Source of the DNA: Talpa occidentalis | Lineage: Eukaryota; Chordata; Mammalia; Eulipotyphla; Talpidae | Length of the DNA: 64,000 bases | Direction: 5' to 3' | Assembly (NCBI RefSeq): GCF_014898055.3 | Contig: NW_023603184.1 | Span: 27,940,808-28,004,807 of the forward strand | Shown: positions 48,440 through 61,158 of the stretch, in pieces | How the letters are laid out: each line of letters opens with the position of its first letter | Numbering within the stretch: the stretch's first letter is position 1 | Notes under the pieces: model-generated | What the model saw: only the letters and a program-made list of their open reading frames with translations | Told to the model about the DNA's origin: nothing | Database searches by the model: none | Position numbers and translations under genes: made by a program

Positions 48440-51197
48440 AACTGATAGACTTTTTAAATGAGTGCTAGGGATTACCACAATTGAAAGATTTTCATCACCA
48501 TATTTTCATTATTGAATTACTTGTAAATTATTATAGCTATAATGTTTATTATATTCCTGATCCTCATTTTACCTAGCCAAGTAGGGAATTAGTATTTAAG
48601 GGTTCTCTGCCATTCTTTCTCAGATGGAGTTCAATTCTACTCTCCATTGAGATTTAATGGATGTAAGAGAGATGTCTTCTTTGCTTAAATACATTTGGGA
48701 AATGTGTAACTATAATTCTCTCTGGAAAGTTCACAGTTCATACTTTATTTTGAATTGCCTAAAGATTTTTCTGGTAGACAAATTTGTTTAACTATATTTA
48801 ACCTAGCATTTCTTTTTTGTGGGACATCTATTATGTTTCTTAGGATTCTGAGAAACATATTTTGGGAAGTTCTGTATTGGATTAAGGTGATTTAAGTAAT
48901 CTTTCTACTTTGTTACATTAACATTTCCATTCTTGTAGTGTTGTTTGACATATTTTGTTATTAATCCTGAAAAAATTATAGCGACTGAAACATTGTATTA
49001 GTCGTATAAAAATTTTGTTGTTAGCAAACAAAATTAAGAATAAATAAAATTTAATATTTTAATTTCTTAATGAAATTATGAAGGTAATTAGAACCTTTTA
49101 GATATTAGAGCTGTATGTACAGAATCAATCTCTGAATTCATAATCAAAGAAACTAAATCTATTTGCACACACATTTGAGAATGTATTATGGTCAGGAGAT
49201 TATTCTCAGTACATTCAAGTCTTACATAAAATTTCAAAATATAGTTTTTATTGATGAATTATGAAAGCATATTTCCTAAATCAAAAATGATTTAGCCTTA
49301 TATGTTTAAAATAACTAGGGAATTTCATTTCTGTTTTGTAGTACAATTTTAAACATGATTGTCTTTTGTCATATGTTTATTGAGTTGCCATTTTCTATTA
49401 GAATATTATTAGGTAAGTACATTTAAATATCTGTTAAGAAAAAGTATGTTGTACGATCTGAAATTGGGTTTAGTTATATAATTCCGTCAGTGTTTTTGGA
49501 AAGATTAGGTTATGTAAAAGACTCTTGTTCTCTAAGTAAACATAACTTAATTATTATTTTAAAGTTTTGAATGGTAAATTGTTAAATTCATAAGTATTTA
49601 TGAGATAAGTACAAGTGTTTAGTATACATCAGTTCATATCATTAGTTCTGTCCTTAAGTGATTTGGACATTCTTAAATGGCTGACTCAGCCATGTAACTT
49701 ATTTACATGGCAAAATAGTCCAAATTTGTTCAAATATGTAAACATCACACAAGGAAAAATCCCTCCCGCAGAATCTACTCTCATTTTTCTAGGATTGTGT
49801 ATGATTGGACATAGTAGGAAATAGTTTAAAAAGTGGGGACTTCTGCTTTCAGGAAAATGGAGTAGATGTACATTGCCCTATTCTTCCTGTAAAACAACTG
49901 AAAATCTTGAACATTACATATAAAATAAGCATAAGAAGACTCTGAAAGTGGAGAAAAGGCATAAAGACTAGGGACCTCAGGACTCAAGGAATGATATGGG
50001 GTGAGTTCCCTGGGCTTTCTTTTTGCCTAATATATCCCAGACTTTGGTGCGGAAGAAGCTGGCAGCTTGGAAACAGCAAAAAGGCATGGTCTAAAAAGCC
50101 TCTTTCTCTAGACAAAAGACCAGGAAAGGTTAGCCTAGCAAGGCAGAAGATTTTTAAACAGTAAAACTGTTTAAAAGAAAGACTAAAAGAAATTACAGAA
50201 AGACAGTAATTTCCATCTCATCATTTTAACTTAGACTGAGTGGGGAGCCTAGACTAGTACCTTTATTAGGTGATAACAAGACTCTCCACTCCCTAAGTCC
50301 CCCTCCCCCTCAGCCAGGGTGGTTTTAAAGAAGACTGAATAGGGAGTTAGGAATTTAATCTCTGCCAGGCAGTAACAAAACTCACTGCCATGTCTTTTTC
50401 CCTGGTTCATAGTCATTAGAGAGAACTCTGATACACTGGCCTTCCACTCCCACCTGATAGTAAAGAGGTCCTACTTTTTTCCCCCACTGGAGTGATGTGA
50501 GAGGAGCCTTAGTGGAAAAACAGGACATCTGTGGTGTCATTGGAGATAATAAGGGGAGTAGTAATGAAATACTGCTGTACCTCACAGCCAAGGTAATACC
50601 AGCAGAGGCCTACTGACCAGCCAGAATCCCTACTCTTGCCAGCAAGTCATGAGGAACCCTACCTCACCTTAGGTGTCAACAGAGGCCAAGTGGGAAATCT
50701 GGACCTCTACTCCCACTGACAATAATGAGGCAGGAATCTTTTCCTCAGCGTGAATAGTGTCAGAATAAGGCAGCTAAGCTAGAAGATTAAAATGGGGTCC
50801 AAAATTGCATAAAAATCTCTCAGAATGTCCAGATTTCGAAAATCACCAGGGAAATTTCATTTTGACTGAAATAGGCAGCAGTAGACGCAGACACTGAACT
50901 GAGAGATGTTAGAATTATCTAATGTTTTATATCAGCCATTGTAGAAGTACTTAAGTGAGATACCCCAAACAATTGAAACCAATGAGAAAATAGAAAATCT
51001 CAAGGGTTTAGAATTACAAAGATAGAACTATAAAAATTGCTCAGTCAAAACAGCAGAGAGAGTACAGACTGGATATCCTAGAAGTCCTCAGGGACCTGTA
51101 GGACTATACCAAGATATCTAATATTTGTGTCTTTGGAGTCCTCGAAGGAGAGGAAAATCTACTCAGAGATACACTGTCTTAAAACTTAGCACAGTAT

Positions 51198-51328
51198 GGG
51201 CCTCCCCTGGTGGCGCAGCAGTTGAGCGCTGGGTTGCGAGGCTGCCCACAGCTTCTGCAGCACCAGTTCGATCCCTGGCCACTGGCGAGAGTCCCACAAA
51301 AAAAAAAAAAGAAAAAAAAGAAAAAACC
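51198..51328 (+). mobile_element. Short tRNA-only SINE in L1
   Basis: It starts gggcctcccctggtggcgca, has B box gttcgatccc, then ggcgagagtcccac followed directly by A runs. TSD CTTAGCACAGT (51185-51195 and 51329-51339). Confidence 0.95.
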
Positions 51329-51577
51329 CTTAGCACAGTGGGAAAAGAGGTATAAATATCACAGACCCAAGATGCTGATTGAACCTAAAACAGAATCAAT
51401 CAGAAGAACTCTATATCAATTCCAGTTGCAGTCAGGTGCTGCTTAAACATGGGATATATTCTCAGAAATGTGTTGTTAGGTGGTTTCATCACTGTGCTGT
51501 GCCAGTGTCAAAGAGTGTAACTACATATACCTGGACAGGATAGGCTATTGGGACAATTGTAGTATGTGTGGTCTTTA

Positions 51578-51858
51578 TTTTTTATTTTATTTTTTTTAAA
51601 GCTTTATTTATGCATACAAGAGCTGGGGTACGGGCTAGAGATGCGGGAAGGTGAGAGGATCCACCAGAGACAGAGTGGGGAACAGAACAGGCAGAGTGAC
51701 TGAAATACACTGCTGAGGGGAGCAGCGGGCGAGACAGGAGAGGTCAGCCTCACCATGTGGGTTTCTCCCTGGCCTGCCTTGGGATTGAACTCATGCTGCA
51801 GAGGCTGCAGATTGCTTCATAGTGAGGTGCTTAACCCTTTGCGCCACCAGGGAGACCC
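51578..51858 (-). mobile_element. tRNA-derived SINE in L1, older type
   Basis: 14-bp perfect TSD ATGTGTGGTCTTTA (51564-51577 and 51859-51872). Confidence 0.95.
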
Positions 51859-52539
51859 ATGTGTGGTCTTTAAACTACATATTTCTGTGTAGCTAAGCTT
51901 CTGAAAAGTAAAGAAAGAAAATATCTTGAAACAGCAAGTGAGAAAAGCCACCTTTTCCTTTGGGAAAAAAGCACTCTGCTTTCTCATGAACCAGAAGCAA
52001 GTGGCATATTTTTTAAATGTTGAAAGAAAAGAACTGATAACTATAGTCTTATATTCAGTGGACATATTCTTCAGGAATGAAGGCAACACTAGGACATTCT
52101 TGATAAGGAAACATTAAGGAAATTTTCAACAGATTTATGCTTAAAAAAAGGCTAAAGAAAGTTCTCTAAGGAGAAAGGGGATGGTGAAAGGAAAGTATTT
52201 TGGAACATAAGGAATGAAGAAAGAACATGTTAAGCAAAAATTTTAGGTAAATAAATTAGGCTTTTATTTTCCTCCTGAGTTGTTAAATGTTAGGTTTGAT
52301 GGTTGTACTAAAATTAGAGTGGTGTCTGATACAGGTTTAAATGTACTAGAGGAATTATTTAAGGCTATTTGTATTATAAATGGAAGAGGGCAAAGAGGCC
52401 TGCAGGGAGGTAAGGTTTCTGTACATTACTCAGTGAGAAAGGATGACACCGGTAGGCTGATAGTTAAGTGTAAATGATGTAATATTAGAGCATCCATTGA
52501 GAAAGAGATACACTCAAAAACATTATAGATAAAACAGTT

Positions 52540-52860
52540 TTTTTTTTTTTTTAAAATAGAGGCATGTTTTTATTTATTTATTTGTTTGTTTGTTTGTTTG
52601 TTTGTTTGTTTATACATGCACTGGGTACAGTCAGAAGCGCGGGAGGGTGAGAGAATTCACCAGAGCCAGAGCAGGACGCAGAACAGGCAGAAGGACCGAG
52701 GTACACTGCTGAGGGGAGCAGCGGGCGGCAGGAGAGGTCTGCGCACCATGTGGGACCCTCCTCCGGTGTCCGGGGAGCAGCTGGGGATCGAACCGGCGCC
52801 GCAGAGGCCGCGGGCAGCTTCGCAACCCAGCGCTCAACCACTGCGCCACCGGGGAGGCCC
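52540..52860 (-). mobile_element. tRNA-derived SINE in L1, atagaggcatg subtype
   Basis: Young, CpG-rich, with a (TTTG)n tail. Flanks tagataaaacagttt and tagataaaagtttt give a TSD with small indels. Confidence 0.95.
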
Positions 52861-53165
52861 TAGATAAAAGTTTTAAAATATGTTCAAACCACAGGAAAGC
52901 AGAAGAAAGAAAACAAAAAAAAAATATATTAAATAACAGCCTTACATGTAAATGGTTACATGTAAATGGTTTAAGTATACCAACTAAAGGGCAGAAATCA
53001 GTATATTAGAGTCAAAAAGATATGACCTAAATAGTACGTAATCTATAAGAAACAGTATATTGCTATAGGCAGATTGAAAGTAAAAGGGAGGAAAATGATT
53101 TATCATATAAACATTAAGAGAAATGAGGCATATCTATATTAATATCAGAGAAAGTACACTTTAGA

Positions 53166-53443
53166 GGGCCTCCCTGGTGGCGCAGCAGTTGAGCGCTGGG
53201 TTGCGAAGCTGCCAGCAGCTTCTGCAGCGCTGGTTCTATCCCCGGCTGCTCCCCGGCCACCGGAGGAGGGTCCCACATGGCGCGCAGACCTCTCCTACCG
53301 CCCGCTGCTCCCCTCAGCAGTGTACTGCGGTCCTTCTGCCTGCTCTGCGTCCTGCTCTGGCTCTGGTGAATTCTCTCACCCTCCCGCACTTCTGACTGTA
53401 CCCAGTGCTTGTATAAATAAATAAATAAATCTTTAAAAAAAAA
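53166..53443 (+). mobile_element. tRNA-derived SINE in L1, young type
   Basis: 11-bp perfect TSD TACACTTTAGA (53155-53165 and 53444-53454). A box tggcgcagcag and tail ataaataaataaatcttta. Confidence 0.95.
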
Positions 53444-54996
53444 TACACTTTAGAACAAAGAAAATTACTAGAGTCAGGGGCATTATATAATGATAAAAGG
53501 GTTAATCCATCAAGACGATAGCAATCCTAAATATGTATATACCAAATAACAGAGCTGCAAAATATATGAAGAAAGCTGTCAGAACTGAATGGAGAAATTG
53601 ATAAATCTGTGATTTTGGTTGGGGACTTGACATTCTATCTCAATAATTGGTAGGTAGACCCACTAAGCAGAAATTAGCAGATACCGAATTCAACACCATC
53701 AGGCAACAGATTTTTACATACTGTAAATGTCTGTTAGAGACATAACTAGCAGAGCACACATTCTTTCCAGGTGCCCATGGACTTGAATAGACCATTCACT
53801 GGACCATAAAACAAACCTCAAAATATTTAGAAGAACTAAAATTATAGAGTGTTTCCAACCATAGTAGGATCAAATTGGAACTCTAACAGAGATAACAAAA
53901 TCCAACAAAGACTTAAAAAGTATACAGCATACTTCTAAATAATGCATGGGTCAAAGAGGAAGTCTTGGGAAATTAAAAAAAAAAACTGAATGAAAATGAA
54001 AACATCAAAAATTCTGAGACCTACTTAAAGCAATATTCAGAAAGAAACTTATAGCATTAAATACTGACATTTAATAAAATGTTTACAGTGGTAACAAAAA
54101 AGGAGGAAGTTACAAATAAGTTATCTTAGCGTCTATCTAATCTGGAAAAAGACGAGCTAAAGAAAACATCAGAAAAGAACATACAAAAAAAATACATAAA
54201 TCAATGAGATTAAAAACATAATCAACAGAGAAAAATCAGTAAATCAGAGCTAATGAATAAAATTGACAATCTTATAGCAGGACTGATTTAAAAAAAGGCA
54301 GAGATTACCAATGTTAGGTATAAAATACCAGTACAAACCTTGCAAATATCAAAAGGATAGTAAGAGACTACAACAAACAACTCTATACATATACATTTTA
54401 GAACTTAGTTGAAATAAACCAGTACCTTGAAAAACAGGTAAATAATTTGAATAGCCCTGTAACTGCTATTCTTACTAAATTCATTGTTAAAAATCTCTCA
54501 AAAAAATTTTCAAGCCTGAATAATTTCACTGCAGACTGATAGGAAAATATTTTGCAGCAATGAATGCCAATAAAAAATCAGAGGATTCCCAGTTTTATTC
54601 CTGATACTTAACCAGAGACAGTTTAAAAAACCAAAAACTATTGACTAATCCAATATCCTTAATGCATGTAATATGAGAAAGTCCTTACTAATGTTAACAG
54701 AGTCAAGCAATAAATAAAAAGAATTACATGCCCCGACCAAGTAAAGTTTATTCCAGGAATTCAAGGATGGTTAATATTAAAAACTTAATGAGTGTAAAGG
54801 GGGAAAAAAATCACTATATTATTCCATATTAACAAGTTAAAGTATAACATTCCTGTGATCACATCAGTTGACTCAGAAAAAGCAAATGACAAAATTCAAT
54901 ATCCATTCGTGGTTAAACCTCTCAGGAAACTAGAAATAGAGGGTGATTTTCTCAAGTTAATGAAGAACATATTTAAAATAACCTATAGCTAATATT

Positions 54997-57289
54997 TTTT
55001 TTCCATAGTGAAAGATTTAATGCTTTCCCCCTAGAAAGTCAAGATTATCTAGGCAAGGAGACCTGCTCTCACCACTCTTATTCATAGTACTGGAAAATAA
55101 CCAACACAATAAGACAAATAGAGGAAATTAAAAGCATACCAATTGAAGAAATAAAAATTTTCCACCTTTGTATTTTTAGATAGCATTTTTTAAAAGGTGG
55201 AAACAGCTACCAGAAAACAAAAAAACAACAACCTAGAACTAATGAGTTTATAGCAAAGTAGCGAGATATAAGATAAATATACAAAATCAGTTATATTTCA
55301 AAAATACTAGCAAACAACATGTGGAAAGTGATATTAAAAACACAGTGCCATTTACAGTTATAATAAAATAAAACCCTTAGGTATAAATCCAACAGAATAT
55401 TTACTACACCTATAAAATGTAAACACTGAAGAGAATATTTAAATAAATGAGGAGAGAAACATACTGTACTCATTAATTAGAAGATTCAACATAGTGAGGG
55501 TGCCCTTCTCCTTCAAATGACATTGTTTTATTGCATTCTTCTCAAAATCTGGCAAGATATTGGACAATGCACACAAATTCATTCTACAATTTAGAAGGCA
55601 AAGGAACTAGAAAGTCTATAATAGAAACAAGAATTTTGAAAAAGAAATATACAGGGAGAATTCAGTCTACCCAACTACAGGTCTTACTGTGTAGCCACAG
55701 TACTAAACACTGTGTGGCATCAGTGGAGGGGTAGACAGATCAATGTTACAGAATAGAAAACCTTGAAATAGATCTAGACCAATATGTCCAACTAAATTTT
55801 GAGAAATACGTAACAGCAGTTCAGTGGAGAAAAGGATGGTACTTTCAACAAGTGATTTTGGAATAACTGACCATCTGTTTGCACAAAAATTAATTATTGT
55901 GAATCTTAGACCTAATACAAAAATCAAAATGGATCATAGATTTAAATATAAAATGTAAAATTATAAACTTATAGAAAAAACATAGGGGAAAAAAATCCAG
56001 ATCTAAGATTAGGCATTGAGTTCTTATATACCAAAGGTATTATCCACAAAGAAAAATCGACGAGTTGGAAGTCATGGAAATTATAAAATTTGCTTTTTGA
56101 GGGTCCATGTGAAGATGATCAAAGGAGAAACTTACAGACAGGCAGAACATATTTGCAAACTACACATCAGATAAGATTAATAATATCTAGAATATTGACA
56201 AAATTGAACATTGACAGAATATTGACAAAAGAGAACATTTCATTGAAGAGATGTACAGATTCAGATAAATACAGGAAACGATGTTCAACATCACTAAAAA
56301 AATACAAATTCAAACCACAACGGAGATATTACTATATGTATTGAATGGCTAAAATAAAAAATGACAGCACAAAAGTATGGTGACAGTGGAGAAACTGAAT
56401 TACTCATATGTTCACTGTGGGAATATGAAATACATATTTTTTTATAAAACTAAACATGCAAGTACCATAGACTCCAGCAATTCCACTTTAGGTTGCTCAT
56501 CGTAGAGATGCATCAGACTTATATTCACACAAAAACTTGTAGATGAATGTTCATTTAACCTTATTTTTAATATCCAAAAGTTTGAATAAGCCTAGATATC
56601 CTTATATAAATGAATGGTTTGACAAATTCTAGAATAAACTATAGAATAATTGATTAATAAAAAGAAACAAACAATGCATACAAAATCTTGCATGAATCTC
56701 CAGGGAACTATGCAGACTAACAAACTCATCTCAAAAGATTACATATGATAGGATTCTATTTGCATTTCATTTTTGCTATGATAAACTTTGTAACTGGGGA
56801 CAGATTACTGTGAGAGTATAGATTTGATGGGGCAAGGAGGTGGTTAGGTAGGTGACTGTGGCTTTAAAAGGGTAACAAAACATCCTTGTGTTGTCAAAAT
56901 TGTGTAGTCTCTTGACTTGTATGGGTGAACGTGTATAGTTGATAAAATTATATAGAATTTAATGTACTCACACAAGTTACTAAACCAGGAAAATCTCAAG
57001 TGTATGTTTTCCAATTGGAAAAAAATGGGCTATAAACTCACTAGTTCTAGGTTGTTGTTTTTTTGTTTTCTGGTAGATGTTTCCATCTTTTAAAAAATGC
57101 TATCTAAAAATACAAAGGTGGAAAATTTTTATTTCTTCAATTGGTATGCTTTTTTATTTCCTCTATTTGTCTTATTGTGTTGGTTATGATTTCCAGTACT
57201 ATGAATAAGAGTGGTGAGAGCAGATCTCCTTGCCTAGATAATCGTGACTTTCTAGGGGGAAAGCATTAAATCTTTCACTATGGAAAAAA
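54997..57289. repeat. Inverted duplication inside the intron 9 L1
   Basis: The left arm is 54997-55254 and the right arm is 57029-57289. The reverse complement of the right arm aligns to the left with about six substitutions and two short indels over about 255 bp, roughly 97% identity by eye. The spacer of 1774 bp is the normal continuation of the L1. Both arms share many departures from L1 consensus, so the copy was made after the L1 had already decayed. In the pre-mRNA the arms could form a long double strand. Confidence 0.93.
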
Positions 57290-57447
57290 CATAGTATACA
57301 AGGATTCTCTCTATTATCTATTGTTGTATATGTGAATCTACAATTATTAAAAAAGTTGCAGTTAACAAAATTGAATGCCTTAGGTAAAAGTATCTAGAGA
57401 CCTTTTCGTATTTAAATGAAAAACAACTTAAAAGTTAATAACATGGT

Positions 57448-57714
57448 GGGCCTCCCCAGTGGTGCAGCAGTTGAGCCCTGGGTTGCGAAGCTGCCCGCAG
57501 CCTCTGCAGCGCCAGTTCGATCCCCGGCCACTGGGCGAGGCTCCCACATGGTGCACAGACCTCTCCTGCCGCACGCTGCTCCCCTCAGCAGTGTACTTCA
57601 TCAGTCTGCCTGCTCTGCTCCCCACTCTGGCTCTGGTGAATCCTCTCACCCTGCCGCGCTTCTGACTGTACCCAGTGCTTGTATAAATAAATAAATCAAT
57701 CTTAAAAAAAAAAT
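57448..57714 (+). mobile_element. tRNA-derived SINE, young type
   Basis: 14-bp perfect TSD AGTTAATAACATGG (57433-57446 and 57715-57728). B box gttcgatcccc. Confidence 0.95.
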
Positions 57715-58269
57715 AGTTAATAACATGGGAAAGACAGTTGAATTTATTTGTAAGAAATACATGTTGCTACAAGTCAGTAGAATTACAATATAGCTAAGGA
57801 CATCAAAGTCAGGAAATAGTTATCTTTTTTTGTTCAATTTGAAAAAATAAAGTATTTTAACACATTTCTCCATTCAAAATAAAAGTCATTGGATGATGAA
57901 GAAATAATATTACATATAGATTAAGAGTTAAGAAAGATTTGTGGACATAACATTTGGTCATAACATTGATCTGAATCTAGATTTTTCTGCATTAACTATA
58001 AAATTGTCATAACCGGTATTTTTATTTGGGAACTAAGGAAAGAATCTTTATATTCTATTCTGAACTCTGAAAATTACAGTCTTAAAAATGTACAAAATAA
58101 CATTTTTGTATGATATATGAGCAAAGGATAATTAAGCTTTAGAAAATAAATCTATCATCTTCACTCTGGAATGATGAAAACAGTCAACTCAAAGCAAATT
58201 TGGAAGCATGCTATATGAGTATTTTAATCCAGTCAACAGGACAACTCTGGATAAGCAGTATGACTTTAT

Positions 58270-58292
58270 GTGTGTGGTAAATTACCACACAC
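58270..58292. repeat. Short palindrome
   Basis: Arms GTGTGTGGTAA and TTACCACACAC of 11 bp surround a single A. Confidence 0.93.
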
Positions 58293-60683
58293 TAATAATA
58301 TAATATTGTGGTCCATTTTATGATTCCTAACTTATTTTTAATTGCTAAAATGTAGTTTTGTCTGATATTTACATTATATATTTCATTAAATGAAGATAAA
58401 TATACATAAACACATCATTTATATAGTTTGTTAGGTGGATGAAGCTAATTTCTATAACTGACTAATCATTTATAATTATTCAAGTGACAACTTGCTAAAA
58501 AACTAAAATTAAGAAGCTATAGAAAATTATTAATACAGCTTTTACTGGCTTCTGGGGCTAAAGGATAACGGTGGCTACCTGAATTTTCATATTTCCATAC
58601 ATCTCCCAAATCATAGACAAAAAGGAATACTAATGAAGCCCAGCTATCTTCTGCTCAGCTAGGAAACAGGATACCATGAAGCTTCAAATATCCTATTAAG
58701 AAGCAAAATAATAACCAAGTTCAAACAGAGCTTCCACTGCCCTTGTAAGTAAGTCTGCATATATGGAGAGTTTGGAGTGGGAAGCTTTAGAGAATCTGAA
58801 ACAGGTGAGGTGATGGAAAGACTTTTAAAAAGCAAAGACAAAATCACCATCACTCCCCCCACCCCAAAAAAGTACAGTGGTATGTGCCACAACAGTGAAC
58901 ATAAACTTAGGGACCTGTAGTTTACAGCACCAGCTACAGAGAAGGAATTTTGCAGTAAGCAGGATTGAAAGTGGCACACTTGGAAAAATATTTCTTTTTG
59001 GGAAGAAGAAGAAGAGGTTATGGTGATCACAGCAGTGAAAAACAAGAAGAGAAAAATCAAGTGTCATGCAAAATGAACTGTCCTCTCATTACTCATTAAG
59101 AAACTACATTCACAAAAAGTGTTATTCTTAATGCTGCCAACAAAATGATTAGAGGAGAGGGAAAAAAATCAGACTTACCCAGTACCACTGTTGGAAGTAA
59201 ACAAAGTTTTTTAAAGCTTTCGGCCAATGAAAATCTCACCGTGCAGAAACAACACACGCTCAGGAAAATAACCATAAAGTAGGAGACTCTGACACACTAA
59301 ACTACTTAAACAAGCAAAACAAAACCTGGCCAAAATTTAAGGAGAAAAATGGATAAACAACAAGATATACAATGAGTTAATCTGCATCAAGAAAGAAATT
59401 GAAGAAAAAGACAAAGCTGTTTTACAAAGAGTACAAGATGCTTGAGAGAATAGATTGAAATGAAAATTTGAACATGGAATGAAAATGAGGTAAAGAAGTA
59501 ATAAGGATCACAGAGAAACTGATTGAAAGGGAAGACTGGCAAAGGAGGTCCAAAATAATTGGAATGTGTAAAAACACATTTTTTCCTGTTATGTTTTTGC
59601 GCAATTTGATTTTTAATTCTTGAAACAGGCTTTCGCGGGAAAAAAGTCATTTTCTAAATGTATCCTTTCCTATGACTGCAAATAAATTCATCGTTCATTT
59701 GGGAAACCATCCAGTTATATCCCCCTTTACCATTTGGTGTTTTGATGTGTTTGAGACCAAAATAGGATAAATTTAGAAACATTTTCAATGTTTTCAATTT
59801 TTTTCTCATGTTAAAAATGAGCTGTATTAAACAATATGTAGATAGCTATTTTACAACTACGGCCATCTTGCCAGATAAAAAGCTCCATTTATCTTTTGAG
59901 AAGCAACTTGTTCTGCAGGAAAAGAAAATTATTTGAAGATTGTCTTAATGATTCCATTTCTTTTTATGTAGTAAATATTGTCAGTTGTACTGAAAACCAT
60001 GTGTGAAGAAGATATTAGATGAAATTTAAAATTGTACAATTTAATCTTAATGTGTACTAACTAAAAAATATTTAGTTGTGAAAAAAATCAGTAATTAAAA
60101 ATTAAAATAAAATTTTTGTGCTCATGAATTCCTCAGCGGTATTCATACTAGGTTTCTTCTGTTTGGAGGCTCTTCGGAGGACAAAGTAGTACATAGTTTC
60201 ACTATGAATAATCCAAGTGCTCTCATCCATTTTCAAATGAAGCAGTATCTGACATGCAGTGCGAAGGTTGTGCAATATTTTCTATTTTTATGGCCAGTGC
60301 TGTGGTGGATTACTAACTCTTACAAAAAGATTGAGTGATGCATGTAACTGCATTTCTAATAAATATGAAATTCCCTTTTAATCTAAGGACAGGATTTTTA
60401 TTAGAGTGCTTAGTCAAACACTATAATGTAAAGTCAATAAAAATAGAAATGATTGTGTTGTGCAACACTGGGACAGGCAAATTTCATACAAAATGAAATA
60501 GTTATTCCTTTTTGGGTCATTTTTATAATAATGTTAATTTTTTCCCTTTTTGCATTTTGAGGTCCTAATTTTCTAACCATTCTGCTTATAAGTATTTTGA
60601 CAGTTGTGTTTTTATATTCAGGGCTTTGCCATTAACAGATATTTTTAAATAATTATTAAATATATTTTTTTTTTTCTGACTAG

Positions 60684-60779
60684 GAAGAAGCATTGCATGC
60701 ATTCATTCAGCCAGAGATTCTGGATGGCCCAAATCAATATTTTTGTGAACGTTGCAAAAAGAAGTGTGATGCACGGAAG
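60684..60779 (+). CDS. USP47: USP47 exon 10: second zinc-ribbon CxxC
   Basis: This 96-nt exon is phase 0 at both ends, with acceptor ..ttctgactag and donor gtagaa. It encodes [20 protein letters not shown] followed by [16 protein letters not shown] (predicted Cys364 and Cys367) completes the zinc ribbon begun in exon 9. It follows the 15-kb intron 9 and precedes an intron of only 81 bp. Confidence 0.96.
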
Positions 60780-60860
60780 GTAGAAAACATGTAGAAATTA
60801 ATGCTTAATTCTCTGAGATAATATTCTGTATTCAATAGCTCCTTTTTTTTTTTTTTTAAG

Positions 60861-61013
60861 GGTCTTCGGTTTTTGCATTTCCCTTATCTGCTGACCTTAC
60901 AATTGAAAAGGTTTGATTTTGATTACACAACCATGCATAGGATTAAACTGAATGATAGAATGACATTTCCTGAGGAGCTAGATATGAGTACATTTATTGA
61001 TGTTGAAGATGAG
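60861..61013 (+). CDS. USP47: USP47 exon 11: LKRF motif
   Basis: This 153-nt exon is phase 0 at both ends. The acceptor is a long T tract ending taag and the donor is gtaaat. It encodes [20 protein letters not shown]... to ...[10 protein letters not shown]. The LxLQLKRF strand is a hallmark of USP catalytic domains and begins the palm region before the His box. Confidence 0.96.
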
Positions 61014-61126
61014 GTAAATACTGTATTTTCTTGTTAAAAGGTGTTTTTCGTTAATCCATTTTGGTCAGTCATTTTTAAAACACTGTGTTAACACTGATGT
61101 TGTTTAGACTGTCTTAATGAAAGGTT

Positions 61127-61158
61127 CCCCCCCCCCCGCCCCCCCCCCTCCCCCCCCC
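61127..61158. repeat. Poly-C tract
   Basis: C runs of about 11, 10 and 9 are separated by single G and T, in intron 11. The complementary strand is a G-quadruplex candidate. Confidence 0.95.

Larger units (their letters stand above)
49836..57360 (+). mobile_element. Old L1 element, nearly complete, sense to USP47
   Basis: The sequence follows an ancient mammalian L1 (L1M type) from its 5' region (ggggacttctgctttcagga) through an ORF1-like zone. It continues through the ORF2 endonuclease (about 52870-53950) and reverse transcriptase region (about 54000-55400) to the 3'UTR (..gtgaatctacaattatt at about 57340). All frames are broken by stops and indels. Four SINEs are inserted at 51198, 51578, 52540 and 53166. 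An inverted copy of its own 54997-55254 segment sits in the 3'UTR at 57029-57289. The element is inactive. Confidence 0.88.
45694..60683 (+). other. USP47: USP47 intron 9 (15 kb)
   Basis: This is the largest intron wholly inside the window. It contains a triple SINE cluster (47612-48438), a nearly complete old L1 with four nested SINEs (49836-57360) and one sense SINE (57448). The stretches 45780-47600, 48456-49835 and 57729-60683 are AT-rich and unassigned, apart from a short palindrome at 58270-58292. The last of these is notably free of SINEs. Confidence 0.9.
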
